From Bacillota bacterium (GTDB taxonomy: Bacteria; Bacillota; Clostridia; Lachnospirales; Cellulosilyticaceae): DNA of 6,335 nt. Positions 3,739 to 6,335 of this stretch are shown here, piece by piece; within the stretch, counting starts at the first letter, position 1, and the number at the start of each line of letters is the position of its first letter. The notes under the pieces were generated by a model. The model was not told the origin of the DNA. It saw only the letters and a program-made list of their open reading frames with translations, and made no database searches. A program made the translations under genes and the position numbers. The DNA lies in contig JAEWMQ010000084.1 in NCBI GenBank assembly GCA_023393125.1, positions 1 to 6,335 of the forward strand, read 5' to 3'.

Positions 3739-6072
3739 ATGAAAAAAAAGTTTTTTACTAAGAGATTGGTAGCCTTTTTAGGTGCCTTAGGTATAGCCTT
3801 TTCTGTTATACCTACCACAGCTTTCAACGAAGCTGTTATTTATGCTGCTACGCAAACACCTAGTCTAAGTAACATCAAAGCCAAAGATGGTATCATTATT
3901 CAAATGCATATGTGGTCCTTCAATAATATTAAAAGTAAATTACCTGAATTAGCTGCAGCTGGTTATAAGACGATTCAGGTTTCTCCTATCCAAGGCTGTA
4001 TTCAAGGCACAGAATGGTGGGCATTGTACCAACCAACTAACCAAGCAATAGGTAATCCATTAGGTTCAAGAGATGATTTTAAAGCGCTTTGTACCGAAGC
4101 AGAAAGGTATGGTATTGATATTATTGTAGATGCCGTTATGAACCACATGGCCAATAATGGCGCAGGACAGGAAGACAAATGGTCCTATCAAGTAGTAGAT
4201 GAATTTAAAAATTGGGACTACTATCATCATGTTGGTCAAAACAGCACAGCTGACTACAAAGATAGATACCGTACTACTCAAGGTGGCATAGGTATGCCTG
4301 ATTTAAATACCCAACATCCTGCAGTACAACAAAAAGCTATTAACTTTTTAAATGACTGTATTGCTGCTGGTGCCGATGGCTTTAGATTTGATGCTGTTAA
4401 ACATATTGAAACTAATATTGGTGAGGATGCTGGTAAGAGTTGGGCTGGTAACTACTGGACTAACGTCTTAGGTAACTTAAATAATAAGAACAACTTATTC
4501 ATCTATGGCGAAGCCTTGGATGAAGCTAATAGCAATGCCGATAATATTTTAGGTTATGCTAGCTTCATGAGTGTAACTGACCATTATTACGGAAATACCT
4601 TAAGAGATGCTGTTAAGAATTATAATCTTCCTTCTGCTCAAAACTGGAATATTAGTAATCTTCCTACTGGCACACGCGTTTCTTATGTAGAAAATCACGA
4701 TAACTATGAGCATAACGAATCTAATATCACTGATACACAACGCACCTTTGCTTGGGGTATTCTAGCTGCTAGATCCAATGTAACACCTATGTATCTTTCA
4801 AGAAGAACAGGCTCACTTGGTTCTATGGGAACTAATGATTGGAATAACGACCAAGTAAAAGCTGTTAACTGGTTCCATAATGCTATGATTGGTCAAAACG
4901 AATATCTTCGTTATCCAAATGGTAATACATGTATTCAAATCGATCGTGGTACTAAAGGTACTGCCTTTGTTAACGAAGGTTCTGGTTTTAATTTAAATAA
5001 TGCACCAACGAATTTAGCCAATGGTTCTTATACTGATAAGGGCGGCTCTGGTCAAAGCTATACCGTTTCTGGTGGAAAAATTTCTGGTTATATTCCTGGT
5101 AATCGTATTGTTGTTTTATATGGTGACGTAGGTGACATTATTATCCCACCTACCTCTAAAGCTGTTACCTGCAATCCAGAAACGCCTGCTGTATCTAGCC
5201 AAGCTACCATTACTTATGACGCTTCTAACACTGTCTTAAATGGTGCTAGTAAAGTAAATATTCACTGGGGTTATGATGGTTGGAAAGGTACTAAAACTGA
5301 AAGTATGACTAGTCTTGGTTCTAATAAGTGGAGCTTTACCTTAACTGTTCCTTCTGCTGCTACAAAGAATCTTGATTTGGTATTTAATAACGGTGGGAAC
5401 ACTTGGGATAATAACAATACTGCAAATTATAGCATTGCTATTACTACTTCTGTAAATCCTCCTATTCCAACAGGTAGAACAGCTTACTTCGACAACTCTA
5501 CTTATAATTGGAGTAGTGTATACGTTTATGTCTATGACGAAAGTGGAAGTACTGTGAAAGAAGTTGCTAAATGGCCTGGTGTACTTATGAATAGCAAAGG
5601 TAACAATTTATACGAATATACTTTAACTACTGACTGGACAGATGCTAGAGTTATCTTAAATAACGGTAGTTCTTCTGTTCAAATACCTGCTTCTGGTCAA
5701 AAAGGCTTAGCTTTAACAGGTACACAGATTTACCAAAACAATGCTTGGACTACTTATAACCCTACTGAAATTCCTTCTACAAAGACTATTGCTTACTTTG
5801 ATAACTCTAGTTATAACTGGAGTAATGTATATATCTATGTTTATGATGAAAAGAGTACAAGTTCTGTTCAAGAAATCGCTAAGTGGCCTGGTGTATCTAT
5901 GAAAAATGAGGGTAATGGTATTTATAGCTATGAAATCACACAAGACTGGGCAAATAAGAGAATCATCTTTAATAACGGTTCTAATGCTCAAATCCCTAGC
6001 TCAGGTCAAGAAGGTTATCCTATCACTACTGGAAGCATGATTCTTCGAAATGGTAATTGGGTAACAAAATAA
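3739..6072 (+). CDS. Secreted alpha-amylase, GH13 with CBM25 and two CBM26
   Basis: Extracellular endo-acting starch hydrolase cutting alpha-1,4 bonds, resembling Bacillus subtilis AmyE (GH13 subfamily 28). Of 777 residues, 1 to about 37 form a Sec signal peptide (KKK start, hydrophobic core, likely cleavage after AVIYAA). The (beta/alpha)8 catalytic domain covers roughly 50-390. Its GH13 regions are DAVMNH (131-136), GFRFDAVKH (214-222, nucleophile D218), YGEA (256-259, acid/base E258) and ENHD (318-321, D321). All three catalytic acids are present. A beta-sandwich C domain runs to about 462. It is followed by CBM25 (about 475-567) and two CBM26 copies (about 579-673 and 682-777), 103 residues apart. 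No cell-wall anchor or dockerin is seen, so it is probably released. AGGGGG lies 7 nt before ATG. The gene is monocistronic, ending near the hairpin at 6163. Confidence 0.95.
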   Translation: MKKKFFTKRLVAFLGALGIAFSVIPTTAFNEAVIYAATQTPSLSNIKAKDGIIIQMHMWSFNNIKSKLPELAAAGYKTIQVSPIQGCIQGTEWWALYQPTNQAIGNPLGSRDDFKALCTEAERYGIDIIVDAVMNHMANNGAGQEDKWSYQVVDEFKNWDYYHHVGQNSTADYKDRYRTTQGGIGMPDLNTQHPAVQQKAINFLNDCIAAGADGFRFDAVKHIETNIGEDAGKSWAGNYWTNVLGNLNNKNNLFIYGEALDEANSNADNILGYASFMSVTDHYYGNTLRDAVKNYNLPSAQNWNISNLPTGTRVSYVENHDNYEHNESNITDTQRTFAWGILAARSNVTPMYLSRRTGSLGSMGTNDWNNDQVKAVNWFHNAMIGQNEYLRYPNGNTCIQIDRGTKGTAFVNEGSGFNLNNAPTNLANGSYTDKGGSGQSYTVSGGKISGYIPGNRIVVLYGDVGDIIIPPTSKAVTCNPETPAVSSQATITYDASNTVLNGASKVNIHWGYDGWKGTKTESMTSLGSNKWSFTLTVPSAATKNLDLVFNNGGNTWDNNNTANYSIAITTSVNPPIPTGRTAYFDNSTYNWSSVYVYVYDESGSTVKEVAKWPGVLMNSKGNNLYEYTLTTDWTDARVILNNGSSSVQIPASGQKGLALTGTQIYQNNAWTTYNPTEIPSTKTIAYFDNSSYNWSNVYIYVYDEKSTSSVQEIAKWPGVSMKNEGNGIYSYEITQDWANKRIIFNNGSNAQIPSSGQEGYPITTGSMILRNGNWVTK
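5473..6069 (+). repeat. Tandem CBM26 coding repeat
   Basis: Two copies of about 285-290 bp encode starch-binding CBM26 modules at the amylase C terminus (5473-5757 and 5782-6069). Shared protein landmarks are AYFDNS-YNWS, VYVYDE, KWPGV and NNGS...QIP. The DNA is also visibly similar, which points to internal duplication. AmyE of B. subtilis carries a single module of this kind. Confidence 0.85.
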
Positions 6073-6162
6073 GTTTTTTATTCAAATACCATTATACTGG
6101 CTCTTTAAACATGGCTAGTAAGTAAACATACACAATATGTGTTTTTATTTTATTGAACACGA

Positions 6163-6197
6163 AAAAGCCCCTAGATTATTAGAATCTAGGGGCTTTT
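6163..6197. terminator. Bidirectional terminator between amylase and tRNA-Gly
   Basis: A perfect 15-bp stem (6163-6177 with 6183-6197) has a 5-nt loop. The stem ends are A/T-rich, so each strand has a T-run at its 3' side (TTTT on plus, TTTTT on minus). It lies about 90 bp after the amylase stop and 11 bp after the tRNA-Gly 3' end, so it can close both converging units. Between 6073 and 6162 there is only a weak 5-bp hairpin (6130-6142). Confidence 0.9.
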
Positions 6198-6208
6198 AAA
6201 ATAAAAAG

Positions 6209-6281
6209 AGCGCGAGACGGGACTCGAACCCGCGACCCTCTCCTTGGCAAGGAGATGCTCTACCAACTGAGCCACTCGCGC
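6209..6281 (-). tRNA. tRNA-Gly (anticodon GCC)
   Basis: A 73-nt cloverleaf with acceptor stem GCGCGAG/CTCGCGC and discriminator U73, the identity base expected for Gly. The anticodon stem TCTCC/GGAGA encloses loop TTGCCAA with anticodon GCC (6246-6248). The T arm contains GGTTCGAGTCC. CCA is not encoded. It starts about five bases after the 5S rRNA, so it is probably the last gene of that rRNA operon. Confidence 0.96.
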
Positions 6282-6286
6282 ATAAA

Positions 6287-6335
6287 TCTGGCAACCACTT
6301 ACTCTCCCAGTCCGTCTCCAGACAAGTACCATCAG
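6287..6335 (-). rRNA. rrf: 5S rRNA, 3' part (cut by window edge)
   Basis: The minus strand holds the last 49 or so bases of a 5S rRNA, including GATGGTACT, GGGAGAGTA and the 3' helix strand GTGGTTGCCAG. The 5' part, and presumably 23S and 16S, lie beyond the window edge. The exact 3' end could be 6287 or 6288. Confidence 0.88.

Noticed and set aside
4066..4281. Minus-strand frame of 71 codons inside the amylase gene
   Set aside because: It is a shadow of the catalytic-domain coding sequence, without its own signals.
5713..5991. Minus-strand frame of 92 codons inside the amylase gene
   Set aside because: It is a shadow of the CBM26 repeat coding region.
6130..6150. ACACA/TGTGT hairpin followed by T-rich sequence as an amylase terminator
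   Set aside because: It has only five base pairs with a 3-nt loop. The perfect 15-bp hairpin just downstream is a much better terminator.

Overview
The window looks like chromosome of a low-GC Firmicute, most likely a Clostridia/Lachnospirales-type anaerobe. The evidence is AT-rich spacers, a T-box leader, A+T-rich sigma-A promoters, an AmyE-type amylase with starch-binding modules, and tRNA genes that mostly do not encode CCA. I cannot name the species from sequence alone.

Layout. (1) Positions 1-1042, minus strand: nine tRNA genes read in the order Glu(UUC), Pro(UGG), Lys(UUU), Asp(GUC), Val(UAC), Leu(UAA), Thr(UGU), Tyr(GUA), fMet(CAU). They lie behind a good promoter with an A-rich upstream element (1097-1146). 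A 17-nt copy of the tRNA-Thr 5' end sits in the Leu-Thr spacer. (2) Positions 1319-2842, minus strand: a complete LeuA-family 2-isopropylmalate synthase. A long T-box leader (about 2869-3228) with its own promoter (3235-3263) precedes it. The leader has one Stem I but two antiterminator/terminator modules in series, and its apparent specifier is not a leucine codon. (3) Positions 3264-3738: divergent intergenic region. It holds a consensus promoter, a LacI-family-like palindrome, an 11-nt direct repeat, three hairpins and an orphan Shine-Dalgarno sequence, all on the amylase side. (4) Positions 3739-6072, plus strand: a secreted GH13 alpha-amylase with one CBM25 and two tandem CBM26 modules. 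(5) Positions 6163-6197: a perfect 15-bp hairpin between convergent transcription units, usable from both sides. (6) Positions 6209-6335, minus strand: tRNA-Gly(GCC) directly behind the 3' end of a 5S rRNA, i.e. the tail of an rRNA operon.

The two protein genes are functionally unrelated: branched-chain amino acid synthesis and extracellular starch breakdown. They sit between two stable-RNA clusters transcribed on the same strand. The most unusual part is the leuA leader: both T-box modules can form the full antiterminator fold on paper, and the specifier/discriminator evidence fits isoleucine better than leucine or serine.
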